Source of the DNA: Fusicatenibacter saccharivorans
GTDB taxonomy: Bacteria; Bacillota; Clostridia; Lachnospirales; Lachnospiraceae
Length of the DNA: 64,000 bases
Direction of reading: 5' to 3'
Assembly (NCBI RefSeq): GCF_015557635.1
Contig: NZ_JADNOP010000011.1
Coordinates: 1-64,000 of the forward strand
Numbering within the stretch: position 1 is the stretch's first letter; each line of letters starts with the position of its first letter. The translations under genes were made by a program, and so were the position numbers. Below the pieces are notes generated by a model, which did not search any database, was not told the origin of the DNA, and saw only the letters and a list, made by a program, of their open reading frames with translations. Below are positions 43,065 to 51,664 of this stretch, piece after piece.

Positions 43065-44399
43065 CTACATCAGACAGTCTTTTCCATGGATTCTCGCCGG
43101 GGTGACAAGCACCATCTGATTCATGAGATTTTCTTCTGAAAGAACAGCAACGCGCAGATATTCTCTCGTGTGTCCCGTCCAGTAACGGACGCCGTCGATC
43201 TCGACTTCTTCTTCCATGAGCACTTCCAGCTCTTTTCCGAGGAAGCCTTCCATATATTCCTGTCTCCGTCTCTCGTCCAGTTCCAGCAGAACGTGGCTGC
43301 GCTTCGTCTTCTCCTGCTCCGGAATCTGGCCTGCCATCGCTGCGGCGCGGGTGCCTTCTCTTCTCGAATACTTGAAGATGTGAGTCTCGAAGAAATGAAT
43401 GTCCTCGACAAAGGCGCGCGACTCTTCAAACTCCTCCTCACTCTCCTGCGGGAAACCGACAATCACATCGGTCGTCAGCGCCGGATTTCCATATACCTTA
43501 CGCAGCAGATCGCATTTGTGTTTGTATTCTTCTGCGGTATATTTCCGGTTCATCCGCTTCAGTGTTCCATTGCTTCCGCTCTGCAGCGAAAGATGGAAAT
43601 GCGGGCACACCTTCGGCATTGCGGCGATCGCCTCTGCAAACTCTTCGGTGATGATGCCCGGCTCCAGGGATCCGAGACGGATTCTTCTGATGCCGTCCAC
43701 TGCATCAACAGCGCGGATCAGGTCGAGCAGCGTCTCTTTTTCGCCCTCCGGGAAATCGAGTCCGTAGGAGGAAAGGTGGATACCGGTCAGCACGACTTCC
43801 TGGTATCCAGCCTCCACCAGACGTTTTACTTCTTCTACCACATCACTCTGGCGGCGGCTTCTGACTCTGCCGCGCGCGTACGGGATAATACAATAAGTAC
43901 AGAACTGATTGCATCCATCCTGTACTTTCAGGAATGCTCGGGTGTGCTCCGCCGTTTTGCTGATCGAGAGTGTCTCGTACTCACGGTTGTGTGTCATATC
44001 CACGAGGAAGCTCTTACACTCCGCGTCGGATGGTTTTCCACCATCCTCACGTTCTGCCAGAAAGTTTTCCAGAATATCCACAAGATCTTTCTTCTTATTA
44101 TTTCCGATGATCAGATCAATCGCCGTATCCTCTTCGAGTTTTTCCCCAGCCGCCTGCACATAACAGCCGCAGGCCACGACAACCGCATCGGGATTCATCT
44201 TTTTCGCTTTGTGCAGCATCTGCCGCGATTTCCGGTCCGCAATGTTCGTCACGGTACACGTATTGATAATGTAAACATCCGCTCCCGGTGCAAAAGGCAC
44301 GATCTCGTACCCTCTGTCTTCGAGGAGCTGCTGGATGGCTTCCAGCTCATATGCGTTCACTTTACACCCAAGATTATGCAAAGCTACCGTTTTTTTCAT
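43065..44399 (-). CDS. mtaB: tRNA t6A37 methylthiotransferase MtaB
   Basis: A 444-residue radical-SAM enzyme that converts t6A to ms2t6A at tRNA position 37. The N-terminal UPF0004 domain (LGCKVNAYELEAI, NTCTVT, CGCYVQ cysteines) and the radical-SAM core (DGCNQFCTYCIIPYARG, C-x3-C-x2-C) are clear. A TRAM domain closes the protein (about 375-440). The start MKKTVALHNLGCKVN and length match the MtaB rather than MiaB subgroup. Divergent from the HPr-like gene at 44562. Confidence 0.96.
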   Translation of the reverse strand: MKKTVALHNLGCKVNAYELEAIQQLLEDRGYEIVPFAPGADVYIINTCTVTNIADRKSRQMLHKAKKMNPDAVVVACGCYVQAAGEKLEEDTAIDLIIGNNKKKDLVDILENFLAEREDGGKPSDAECKSFLVDMTHNREYETLSISKTAEHTRAFLKVQDGCNQFCTYCIIPYARGRVRSRRQSDVVEEVKRLVEAGYQEVVLTGIHLSSYGLDFPEGEKETLLDLIRAVDAVDGIRRIRLGSLEPGIITEEFAEAIAAMPKVCPHFHLSLQSGSNGTLKRMNRKYTAEEYKHKCDLLRKVYGNPALTTDVIVGFPQESEEEFEESRAFVEDIHFFETHIFKYSRREGTRAAAMAGQIPEQEKTKRSHVLLELDERRRQEYMEGFLGKELEVLMEEEVEIDGVRYWTGHTREYLRVAVLSEENLMNQMVLVTPARIHGKDCLM

Positions 44400-44473
44400 G
44401 CCATACTCCTTTCTTCTTCATCTTTATTATTAAAAATCACGAAGATTCCACTTTATCTTTGTATGTTTTCGCA

Positions 44474-44502
44474 TTGACTTTTTCCCCTCCAAACGGTAAG
44501 AT
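44474..44502 (+). promoter_or_regulatory. Promoter of the HPr-like gene
   Basis: TTGACT (44474-44479), 17 bases and TAAGAT (44497-44502), about 60 bases before the ATG. Confidence 0.6.
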
Positions 44503-44561
44503 AAAGCTGTTAAATGAGGGTAATAAATAATGTTAACCAAATAACAGGGAGGATTACAAAC

Positions 44562-44795
44562 ATGAAAACAGTACAGATTTCTCTTAATTCTATCGACAAA
44601 GTAAAATCTTTCGTCAACGACATTTCCAAATTCGATTTTGATTTCGATCTGGTATCCGGAAGATACGTAATCGACGCAAAATCCATCATGGGAATCTTCA
44701 GTCTCGACCTTTCCAAACCGATCGACCTGAACGTCCATGCTGATGGAGATGCTCTTCAGACCGTACTTGATGTTCTTGCTCCGTACATTGTATAA
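44562..44795 (+). CDS. HPr-like protein without catalytic histidine
   Basis: A 77-residue HPr-fold protein. The usual GxHARP segment reads LNSIDKVKSF, so neither His15 nor the ARP motif exists. The Ser46-type motif is retained (DAKSIMGIFSLDL, S41 here). It is more divergent than the Crh-like paralogue at 39773. A target of HPr kinase with a regulatory role is plausible but inferred. GGGAGG lies 10 bases before ATG 44562. Monocistronic with its own promoter and terminators. Confidence 0.82.
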   Translation: MKTVQISLNSIDKVKSFVNDISKFDFDFDLVSGRYVIDAKSIMGIFSLDLSKPIDLNVHADGDALQTVLDVLAPYIV

Positions 44796-44810
44796 TTACG
44801 ATAGAACATA

Positions 44811-44841
44811 AGGGCCGCGCACTCGCCGCGGCTCTTTTTTT
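44811..44841 (+). terminator. Terminator of the HPr-like gene
   Basis: AGGGCCGCG/CGCGGCTCT (44811-44819 with 44827-44835) followed by a T run, 15 bases past the stop. Confidence 0.88.
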
Positions 44842-44861
44842 GTCTTTGTTTATCATCAGGA

Positions 44862-44907
44862 CCGGATCTTGTTTTTCAGAACCCCCAAAACAAGATCCGG
44901 CCTTTTT
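44862..44907 (+). terminator. Second terminator-like hairpin before thiI
   Basis: A perfect 14-bp stem CCGGATCTTGTTTT/AAAACAAGATCCGG (44862-44875 with 44887-44900), then CCTTTTTT on the plus strand. On the minus strand no U-tract follows, so its use by the thiI transcript is uncertain. Confidence 0.7.
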
Positions 44908-44929
44908 TGTTCTTTAAAGCAAGTTTTCC

Positions 44930-46111
44930 TTAGCAGACCTCGATCGTCTCTGCGGTAGAAACTGCGCGTTCCATCATCTCATCGATCACGTCGTCCAGAT
45001 GGCGCTCGGAGCATTTGATGACATTCAGGTTCGGTTTTGTCACCGGATGCTTTGCAACGAAGATCGTGCAGCAGTCCTCATACGGCAGAACGGATGTCTC
45101 GTACGTACCGATTTTTTCGGAAATATCGACGATCTCCTGTTTGTCGAAACCGATCAGCGGACGGAAGACCGGCATGGTGCAGACTTCGTTGGTAACGGCG
45201 AGGGAATGCATCGTCTGGCTTGCCACCTGTCCGATACTCTCTCCGGTGATCAGGCCAAGGCATTTGTCCTGACGTGCAAACGCTTCTGCGATCTTCATCA
45301 TATAACGGCGCATGATGATGGTCAGCTCGTCGTGCGGGCATTTTTCGTAGATTGCAAGCTGGATCTCGGTGAAGTTGACCACATGCAGACGGATCGGGCC
45401 GCTGTAGCGTGCAACGAGTTTTGCAAGATCCACAACCTTCTGTTTGGCTCTCTCGCTGGTGTACGGCGGAGCGTGGAAGTAAACGGCATCAATCTTAACA
45501 CCGCGTTTTGCGATCATGTATCCGGCAACCGGGCTGTCGATACCGCCGGAAAGCAGCAGCATGGCCTGTCCGTTTGTGCCGACCGGCATACCGCCAGGGC
45601 CTGCGATGCTCTCGCAGTACAAATAAATCTTCTGACGCAGCTCGACGTTCAAATAGATATCCGGCTCGTGAACGTCTACTTTGAGGTTCGGGCAGACATC
45701 GAGGATGCGGCCGCCCAGCTCGCAGTTGACTTCCATTGTGTGCATCGGATAGTTTTTGTTCGCACGGCGTGCGCATACCTTAAAGGTTTTCTCCTCGGTC
45801 GGGTACAGCTCTTTCACGTAGGAAACCACTGCCTCTGCCAGATCTTCAAAGCCGGTGTCCTCTAAAATGACAACCGGGCAGATCTCGGCGATACCGAAAA
45901 CTCTTGTCAGCGCATCGACAGCGCCCTCGTAATCAAAGTCTCCTTCGGTGTTGACATAGATTCGTCCCATCTCACGGGTGACCTGGAAATTTCCGTCTAC
46001 CGGGGCAAGCGCGTGCTCCATCTGTACGCAGAGCGCTTTCTCGAACAGATGACGGTTCTTTCCTTTAATGCCGATCTCGGCATATTTTACCAGAAATGCT
46101 TTGTACATCAT
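44930..46111 (-). CDS. thiI: tRNA 4-thiouridine synthetase ThiI
   Basis: A 393-residue enzyme that adenylates U8 of tRNA for sulfur insertion and can serve thiamine thiazole synthesis. It has an N-terminal ferredoxin-like domain, a THUMP domain (about 60-165) and a PP-loop ATPase (LLLSGGIDSPVAGYM). The rhodanese domain of the E. coli enzyme is absent, as usual in Firmicutes, where a dedicated cysteine desulfurase supplies sulfur; such a gene lies two genes upstream. Six bases after thyX. Confidence 0.97.
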   Translation of the reverse strand: MMYKAFLVKYAEIGIKGKNRHLFEKALCVQMEHALAPVDGNFQVTREMGRIYVNTEGDFDYEGAVDALTRVFGIAEICPVVILEDTGFEDLAEAVVSYVKELYPTEEKTFKVCARRANKNYPMHTMEVNCELGGRILDVCPNLKVDVHEPDIYLNVELRQKIYLYCESIAGPGGMPVGTNGQAMLLLSGGIDSPVAGYMIAKRGVKIDAVYFHAPPYTSERAKQKVVDLAKLVARYSGPIRLHVVNFTEIQLAIYEKCPHDELTIIMRRYMMKIAEAFARQDKCLGLITGESIGQVASQTMHSLAVTNEVCTMPVFRPLIGFDKQEIVDISEKIGTYETSVLPYEDCCTIFVAKHPVTKPNLNVIKCSERHLDDVIDEMMERAVSTAETIEVC

Positions 46112-46117
46112 CGTTTT

Positions 46118-46774
46118 TTATTCTCCTTTTTTCTCAGCCAGATCGCGGAAGAACAGAGGATATTTCTCAGAAAATTTCTTCAGGATCAGGTCAGATACCT
46201 GACGCATCTGCGGATGTGCGGCGTTGGCGCTTCGAAGCCGGATAAAGTGGCGCCACTCTCTTAAGTTCATGGTCATGACGATCTCGGTTTTCAGGGAGTT
46301 CGGAAGAATGCTTCTTGCCTCCTCCGGCTTTGCTCCGAGTTCGAGCATCTGGAAGTAATACTGCTCTGCAGCTTCCATTGCTTTCTGCCATACCTCGTAT
46401 TTTTTACGGTCGTTCTCGTCGTCCAGATCATAGGAAAATCCGGTTGCCAGGTCGATACAGGTGATCTGGTTTCCAAATTTATCTTTCGAATAGTTGCAGT
46501 AGCGGGTGCTCTCCTGGCTGTAGCTTGCGATACGGTGACGGACGATCTCATGGGTCACGCCGCGGTCGCACGTTACTTTTACGGTGATGGAGCCGTGCTC
46601 AATGACGGATTCATGACCGCGTTTGATGATGCCTGCGATGAATTTCTCTGCAGTGCCTTCTCCAATGCGCTCCTCGCTCTTGTAGCAGACTCTTCCGATT
46701 TTCTCGATCCGGCGCAGCATATCCTCGTAGGATTCGGTGCTCAGGATTTCAATTTCCGGCTGTATTGTAATCAT
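46118..46774 (-). CDS. thyX: Flavin-dependent thymidylate synthase ThyX
   Basis: A 218-residue FAD enzyme making dTMP from dUMP with methylene-tetrahydrofolate. The ThyX motif RHRxxSxxxxSxR is RHRIASYSQESTR. HxSxxEH-like EHGSITVK and RSANAAHPQMR are also present. AGAGGAAAA precedes ATG 46774; the frame open to 46855 lacks a start signal. Located between the desulfurase and thiI genes in one operon. Confidence 0.96.
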   Translation of the reverse strand: MITIQPEIEILSTESYEDMLRRIEKIGRVCYKSEERIGEGTAEKFIAGIIKRGHESVIEHGSITVKVTCDRGVTHEIVRHRIASYSQESTRYCNYSKDKFGNQITCIDLATGFSYDLDDENDRKKYEVWQKAMEAAEQYYFQMLELGAKPEEARSILPNSLKTEIVMTMNLREWRHFIRLRSANAAHPQMRQVSDLILKKFSEKYPLFFRDLAEKKGE

Positions 46775-46790
46775 AATTTTCCTCTTTCTA

Positions 46791-47945
46791 TTATTTCCTG
46801 GTAAATCTGCGCAGCATCGGCAGTACCTCGCACAGCGTATCCAGGGTGTAATCAATCTGTTCCAGTGTCGTAAATTCGCTGAAGCTGAACCGCACGGCAG
46901 ACTCCATCTCGGCTTTCGATGCGCCGATAGCAGTCAGCGTCGGGCTTCCGGCTCTCTTGTGTGATGAGCAGGCGCTTCCGGCGGAAACGTAGATCTGGCG
47001 GTCCTCCAGCGTGTGCAGCAGCACTTCACTGCGCACATTTAAGAACGATGCATTGACAATCTGCGGCGCACCCTCTTCTTCCGGCATGCCATGGATGACC
47101 ACATCGTCCAGCTCCCGTAAGCCTTCGATCAGACGGTGTTTGCAGGCACGCATCTGCGCGGTCTGCCCGTCAAAATGCTTGTAAACGATCTCAGCGGATT
47201 TCGCAAGGCCTGCGATGCCCGGCACATTGTCGGTTCCGGAACGCATACCGTTCTGCTGGCCGCCGCCTAAGATCAGCGGACGGATTTTTACTTTCTCATC
47301 AATATATAAAAAGCCGCTTCCCTTCGGTCCGTGGATCTTGTGGCCGCTCACGGAGAGCATGTCGATGCCCATCCGTTTCGGATAAATCCGGTATTTGCCG
47401 AACGCCTGGATCGCATCGACATGAAAATACGTTTTCGGATTTTTCGCCTTGATTCTGCGTCCGATCTCCTCGATTGGCTCAACAGCACCGATCTCATTGT
47501 TGACATACATAATCGAAACGAGAATCGTCTCCGGCGTGATCGCTTCTTCGAGTTCGTTCACATCCACAAGGCCTTCTTTATTTACCGGCAGGCGCGTAAT
47601 ACGGAATCCCTGCTCCTCCAGAAACGCCAGCGGTGCTGACACGGCCGGGTGCTCGATCGCGCTTGTGATGATGTGGTTTCCCGTTCTCTTATTTGCCATT
47701 GCTGTTCCGACGAGCGCCCAGTTGTCGGACTCTGTGCCACCGGAGGTAAAGAAAATTTCTTTTTCTTTGACTTTCAGAATCTTTGCCAGCGTTTCCTGGG
47801 CGGTTCTGATATATTGTTCTGCTTCTACCCCTTTTTGATGCATCGCAGACGGATTTCCATAATGATTTACCATCAGATCACAGACGAGATCTGCGGTTTC
47901 CTGATAAACACAGGTGGTTGCGGAATTGTCCAGATATGCTTCCAT
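46791..47945 (-). CDS. Cysteine desulfurase (NifS/IscS class V aminotransferase)
   Basis: A 384-residue PLP enzyme that takes sulfur from cysteine as a persulfide. PLP lysine is in SVSGHKIHGPKG, the phosphate site in TSGGTESDNWAL, and the active cysteine in SAGSACSSHKRAG. It belongs to the short-loop group that pairs with ThiI in tRNA thiolation (compare NifZ-ThiI in Bacillus), inferred from the operon. It overlaps the rsmE stop by one base. Confidence 0.94.
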   Translation of the reverse strand: MEAYLDNSATTCVYQETADLVCDLMVNHYGNPSAMHQKGVEAEQYIRTAQETLAKILKVKEKEIFFTSGGTESDNWALVGTAMANKRTGNHIITSAIEHPAVSAPLAFLEEQGFRITRLPVNKEGLVDVNELEEAITPETILVSIMYVNNEIGAVEPIEEIGRRIKAKNPKTYFHVDAIQAFGKYRIYPKRMGIDMLSVSGHKIHGPKGSGFLYIDEKVKIRPLILGGGQQNGMRSGTDNVPGIAGLAKSAEIVYKHFDGQTAQMRACKHRLIEGLRELDDVVIHGMPEEEGAPQIVNASFLNVRSEVLLHTLEDRQIYVSAGSACSSHKRAGSPTLTAIGASKAEMESAVRFSFSEFTTLEQIDYTLDTLCEVLPMLRRFTRK

Positions 47946-48697
47946 TATCTTGTTCGTTCCCTTCCTTCTAAAAGATACACCAGAATGGAAAGCACGGTCA
48001 TTCCGGCCGTTTCCGTGCGCAGAATGCGCTTTCCGAGCGTAATCGGCTCTACCTTTTCCTTCATGGCCATTTCCACTTCCGCTTCGTCGATGCCGCCCTC
48101 CGGTCCGATCAGGATCGCAATAGATTCACCCGGTTCAATGGATTCCAGAATTCTTCTCGTTCCTTCCATCCCCTCTGCGTTCTCATACGGCATCAGGCGA
48201 ACGTCTGATTCTGCCATCATTGCAAGCGCCTGCTGAAATGTAACAGGCATGTGTACCGTCGGAATCTGCATCCGTTTGGACTGCTTTGCCGCACCAAGCG
48301 CGATCGTCTGCCAACGCTCTGCTTTCTTTTCCGCCTTTTTCCGGTCCAGCTTCACAACGCAGCGTTTCATCTCCACCGGAACAATTTCCGTCGCACCAAG
48401 TTCCACTGCTTTTTGGATGATCAGTTCCATTTTGTCACCTTTTGGCAGACCCTGAAACAGTACAATTCCGGACGGGAGTTCTCTGTCTGCTGCTGTGACT
48501 TCTTCTACTGCGGCAAGAACCTCACCTTCCGGGAAATCCGAAACGGCACAATGATATTCCTTTTCGCCTCCGGTACTGACCAGTATTTTTTCGCCCGGCC
48601 GCATGCGGAGCACATTTTTGATGTGATTAACGTCACTGCCCGTGATGTGGACAGTGCCGTCATAAATCTGACTTTCTTCTACAAAAAAACGGTACAT
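47945..48697 (-). CDS. rsmE: 16S rRNA m3U1498 methyltransferase RsmE
   Basis: A 250-residue SPOUT-family enzyme. The N-terminal PUA-like domain (about 1-70: HITGSDVNHIKNVLRMRPGE) and C-terminal knotted SAM domain (AILIGPEGGIDEAEVEMA, LGKRILRTETAGMTVLSIL) are clear. Lies 42 bases after prmA in the same operon. Confidence 0.96.
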   Translation of the reverse strand: MYRFFVEESQIYDGTVHITGSDVNHIKNVLRMRPGEKILVSTGGEKEYHCAVSDFPEGEVLAAVEEVTAADRELPSGIVLFQGLPKGDKMELIIQKAVELGATEIVPVEMKRCVVKLDRKKAEKKAERWQTIALGAAKQSKRMQIPTVHMPVTFQQALAMMAESDVRLMPYENAEGMEGTRRILESIEPGESIAILIGPEGGIDEAEVEMAMKEKVEPITLGKRILRTETAGMTVLSILVYLLEGRERTR

Positions 48698-48739
48698 GAA
48701 TCTGTTCTCTTTCTCTTCTGGTGTTTCGCTTTTCTTAAT

Positions 48740-49696
48740 TTACATCGGTTTTCTTGCTGTAACAGAAACCCATTCGCCCTGATGTGTAACTTCAACTACT
48801 TCAAGTCCCGCTGCAACGACTGCCTCTTTGACAACTTCCTCTTTCACATCGAGAATGCCGGATGTGATATAAACAGCGCCCGGCTTCATCTGGTGTACGA
48901 TTACCGGCGTCAGCGGAACAAGAACATCTGCAAGAATATTGGCGGTAACGATATCGTATTTCTCGTATCCGACTTTGTCCTGTACTTCTTTGTCATCAAT
49001 GATATTTCCGATCATCATATCAAACGCTTCTACCGGAATTCCATTGACTTCTTTGTTTTCCTCAACCGCAGGAACCGCACACGGATCGAGATCTGTTCCG
49101 ACCGCATGACGCGCACCAAGCTTCAGTGCAATAATCGAAAGAATACCGCTTCCGGTTCCGACATCAAGCAGCTCGGTATCCTTTGTCACATATTTCTTTA
49201 ACTGACGGATGCAAAGCTGTGTTGTCTCATGCATACCCGTTCCAAAGGCTGTGCCCGGATCGATATGGATGATCATTTTATCCCGGTCTTCCGGCTTTAC
49301 TTCCTCCCAGGACGGGATGATCAGAATGTCGTCCACATAGAACTGTTTGAAATACTGTTTCCAGTTGTTGATCCAGTCCTTGTCCTCTGTCTCAGACTCT
49401 GTGATGGTGCACTCTCCAAGGTCCAGGAACTCCTGCATTTCTGCAAGTGCCGCGCGGACATCTGCAAGAACCTTCTCCTTGTCCTCATCCACATCGAGGT
49501 AAAAATTCAGATAGGCAATGCCGTCGTCATCCGGAATATCCGGCATGATATCCACGAACATCTGCTGTTTGTCGCTCTCGGTCAAAGGCTGTTTGTCCTG
49601 AATTTCCACGCCTTCGATTCCCACATCGGCCAGAGTGGAGATCACAATGTCTTCCACTTCCGATCTTGTTTTTAATGTAAATTTATTCCATTTCAT
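48740..49696 (-). CDS. prmA: Ribosomal protein L11 methyltransferase PrmA
   Basis: A 318-residue SAM enzyme trimethylating L11. The N-terminal substrate domain is about 1-105; the Rossmann domain has LLDVGTGSGILSIIALKLGA (motif I) and GTAFGTGMHETTQLC before it. NILADVLVPL replaces the catalytic NI-x-A motif as expected. First gene of the prmA-rsmE-desulfurase-thyX-thiI operon, with a promoter at 49753-49781. Confidence 0.96.
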   Translation of the reverse strand: MKWNKFTLKTRSEVEDIVISTLADVGIEGVEIQDKQPLTESDKQQMFVDIMPDIPDDDGIAYLNFYLDVDEDKEKVLADVRAALAEMQEFLDLGECTITESETEDKDWINNWKQYFKQFYVDDILIIPSWEEVKPEDRDKMIIHIDPGTAFGTGMHETTQLCIRQLKKYVTKDTELLDVGTGSGILSIIALKLGARHAVGTDLDPCAVPAVEENKEVNGIPVEAFDMMIGNIIDDKEVQDKVGYEKYDIVTANILADVLVPLTPVIVHQMKPGAVYITSGILDVKEEVVKEAVVAAGLEVVEVTHQGEWVSVTARKPM

Positions 49697-49752
49697 TGTT
49701 TAAACTCCTTTTTGCGCTTCTCTTTTCCATACGTGCAAAGAAAGCCACATTT

Positions 49753-49781
49753 ATCATACACGATATCGTTCCTGTTGTAAA
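49753..49781 (-). promoter_or_regulatory. Promoter of the prmA operon
   Basis: TTTACA (49776-49781), 17 bases and TATGAT (49753-49758) on the minus strand, 57 bases before prmA. Confidence 0.6.
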
Positions 49782-49808
49782 TGTTATTTTCGGCTTTTAC
49801 GGCCCGTC

Positions 49809-51176
49809 TCAATCCGAAATCTTTGTCAGAAAGCCATCTTTTTCCGCCTTCTGATAACGCCATATCAGCCCGAGTGTGGATAAAATGCGAACCCCAAGAT
49901 CTATCAGGTTGAACCGGTACAGTGCCGTAAGATCTGCCCCAAGTGCCGTATACAGACGGACACCAAGCAACGGCAGAACACTGTTGGTCAGCGTCGTCAT
50001 CATCGTAAAGAGGCCGATCAAAAGCGAACGGTTCTTTTCCGGTGCGGCATTTAAAAGAATCTGTACCGTGCAGAGTGCAACGGCACACTGTGGAGCGTTC
50101 AGAACCGTCATCAGAACAATAAAAGTAACCCCGCGGTACGCCAACGGTAAATGTGGAACCAAAATCATAATAACCGGGCAGAAGCAAAGACCGATCCCGG
50201 CGAAAATCAGTGCAAAATCCGGCGATTTTTTCCGGACAACCTTCGCGATCATTCCAACTGCCGCAAGCTGGCCGATATTGAAAACACCGTTGCAGATGGA
50301 AAGTGTCATCTCCGACATTTTGCAATATTTGACCTGTCCTAAATACCACATGCTCCAGTCAAGCTGCCAGGTGATATAGAAAAAGACCACCGGCACGAAA
50401 AACCAGCGCAATGCTTTATTTTTCCCCACGCTTGTGATCGCCTCCAGCAGATCAGAAACAGAAAAACGTGAGAATGCCTTCCCCGCTTCTGCCGGAGCTT
50501 TGCCCTCCTCCTGCTGTTCCACCGGAATTTTTTTGATTGCAGCGGCCTGCAGCAAAACACAGACAGCACACAGATAAAAGAAGCTTCGGAGTACCAGAAG
50601 CTTTCCATCGGCCGTGTGGCATCTTCCCATCAGAATCCCGCAGATCACCGGTGCAAGAATGCCAATCACAAACATGAACTGATTCCGAAAGGCATAGACA
50701 TCGTTTCGCTGCCGCAGTGAAACCGCAGCACCGAACATTGCCTGCCACTGCGCATTGTAAATAGCAAGTGCCCCCGCAGTAAATGCCAGTGATACAAAAA
50801 ACAGCTCCATACGTCTCTCGCCGAGTGCCGGTACACTTCCAAGAAATGCATAGCCGGCACACATCACAAGAAGCGTAAGCATCGGTATCGTCTTTGTCGA
50901 CTTCAGACGATCCGCCAGAATTCCAAGCGGCAGCAGTGCTGCACACGCTACAATGTTCGGCACCATCTGGATAATGCCGATCTGACTGTCGGTTGCACCC
51001 ATGTTTGTCGCATACAGATTCAGGCCGAAACCGTTGATCGATGTGATATATTGCAGAAATACACCCTCGACGGCAAACAGCAGCATGATCTGCGCAGATG
51101 GCGGCATCTTTTTTGCCCGGTAAAACAGACTCTTTTTCATTGCTTCATCCCCCATGCCTTCTTTTGTCATCTTCAC
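49809..51176 (-). CDS. Major facilitator superfamily transporter
   Basis: About 440-455 residues with twelve predicted TM helices in two halves (first helix AQIMLLFAVEGVFLQYITSINGFGLNL; loop between helices 2 and 3 LGILADRLKSTKTIPML, an MFS motif-A form). The central loop (about 215-240) is Ala/Glu-rich. Substrate unknown. Several starts are possible: GTG 51176, ATG 51170, or ATG 51140 (MKKSLFYR), and none is decisive. Monocistronic. Confidence 0.85.
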   Translation of the reverse strand: MKMTKEGMGDEAMKKSLFYRAKKMPPSAQIMLLFAVEGVFLQYITSINGFGLNLYATNMGATDSQIGIIQMVPNIVACAALLPLGILADRLKSTKTIPMLTLLVMCAGYAFLGSVPALGERRMELFFVSLAFTAGALAIYNAQWQAMFGAAVSLRQRNDVYAFRNQFMFVIGILAPVICGILMGRCHTADGKLLVLRSFFYLCAVCVLLQAAAIKKIPVEQQEEGKAPAEAGKAFSRFSVSDLLEAITSVGKNKALRWFFVPVVFFYITWQLDWSMWYLGQVKYCKMSEMTLSICNGVFNIGQLAAVGMIAKVVRKKSPDFALIFAGIGLCFCPVIMILVPHLPLAYRGVTFIVLMTVLNAPQCAVALCTVQILLNAAPEKNRSLLIGLFTMMTTLTNSVLPLLGVRLYTALGADLTALYRFNLIDLGVRILSTLGLIWRYQKAEKDGFLTKISD

Positions 51177-51346
51177 GTTCCTGCCCCCTGCCGGATACGT
51201 AAAGATTCTGCTTTCATAATGGCAATTTCATGTTCAAATGTCAACAGAAATACCCGGATCCAATGTGAGAATTTTAACGGCATTTTCTGTCAATATTCAC
51301 AAAAGAAAAAAGGGCATTCTCCCTGTTGAATGCATGGGTTTGGCAT

Positions 51347-51380
51347 AAGAAAAAGGAGCCCCCGTTTTACCTGGGGCTCC
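51347..51380 (-). terminator. Terminator downstream of rfbD
   Basis: GGAGCCCC/GGGGCTCC (51355-51362 with 51373-51380) with TTTTTCTT on the minus strand. It lies beyond the palindromic element and would end the rfbD transcript. The gene-free stretch 51177-51664 otherwise holds only the palindromes below and an A-rich run. Confidence 0.75.
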
Positions 51381-51414
51381 GCCTATTGGAAATGTTTATA
51401 GCAATCTCAGAAAC

Positions 51415-51662
51415 TATAGCAAGACCAGAAAATAACGCAAAAAAGGCAGTGCTGCAGGGCGCGAATTACAAGGAACGGATTTGAAGGCGTACCGGGGTAC
51501 GACGAAAATCCGTGACGCAGTAATTCACGTTCTGCAGTGCTGAATTTTTTGCGTTATTTTCTGATCTTGCTATAAATTCATCTCCCACCGCAGAACGTGT
51601 CTTCTTGCCGGAAGAGGATAAAAAATTCAGCACTGCCTTTTTGCGTTATTTTCGGGGTTTGC
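51415..51662. repeat. Nested long palindromic element after rfbD
   Basis: TATAGCAAGA (51415-51424) and TCTTGCTATA (51565-51574) end a 160-base imperfect palindrome with further paired blocks AGAAAATAACGCAA/TTGCGTTATTTTCT, GAATTAC/GTAATTC, ACGGATTTT-like/AAAATCCGT and a CGTACC-GGGGTACG tip. A second copy of the left arm's complement follows (CAGCACTGCC and TTTTTGCGTTATTTTC at 51629-51654), so alternative foldings exist. No coding potential. Likely an extragenic repeat family or MITE. Confidence 0.7.
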
Positions 51663-51664
51663 TG

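Noticed and set aside
49693-50349. Minus-strand open frame of 218 codons overlapping the MFS gene
   Set aside because: Out of frame with the transporter, Cys/Trp/Arg-rich and without motifs.
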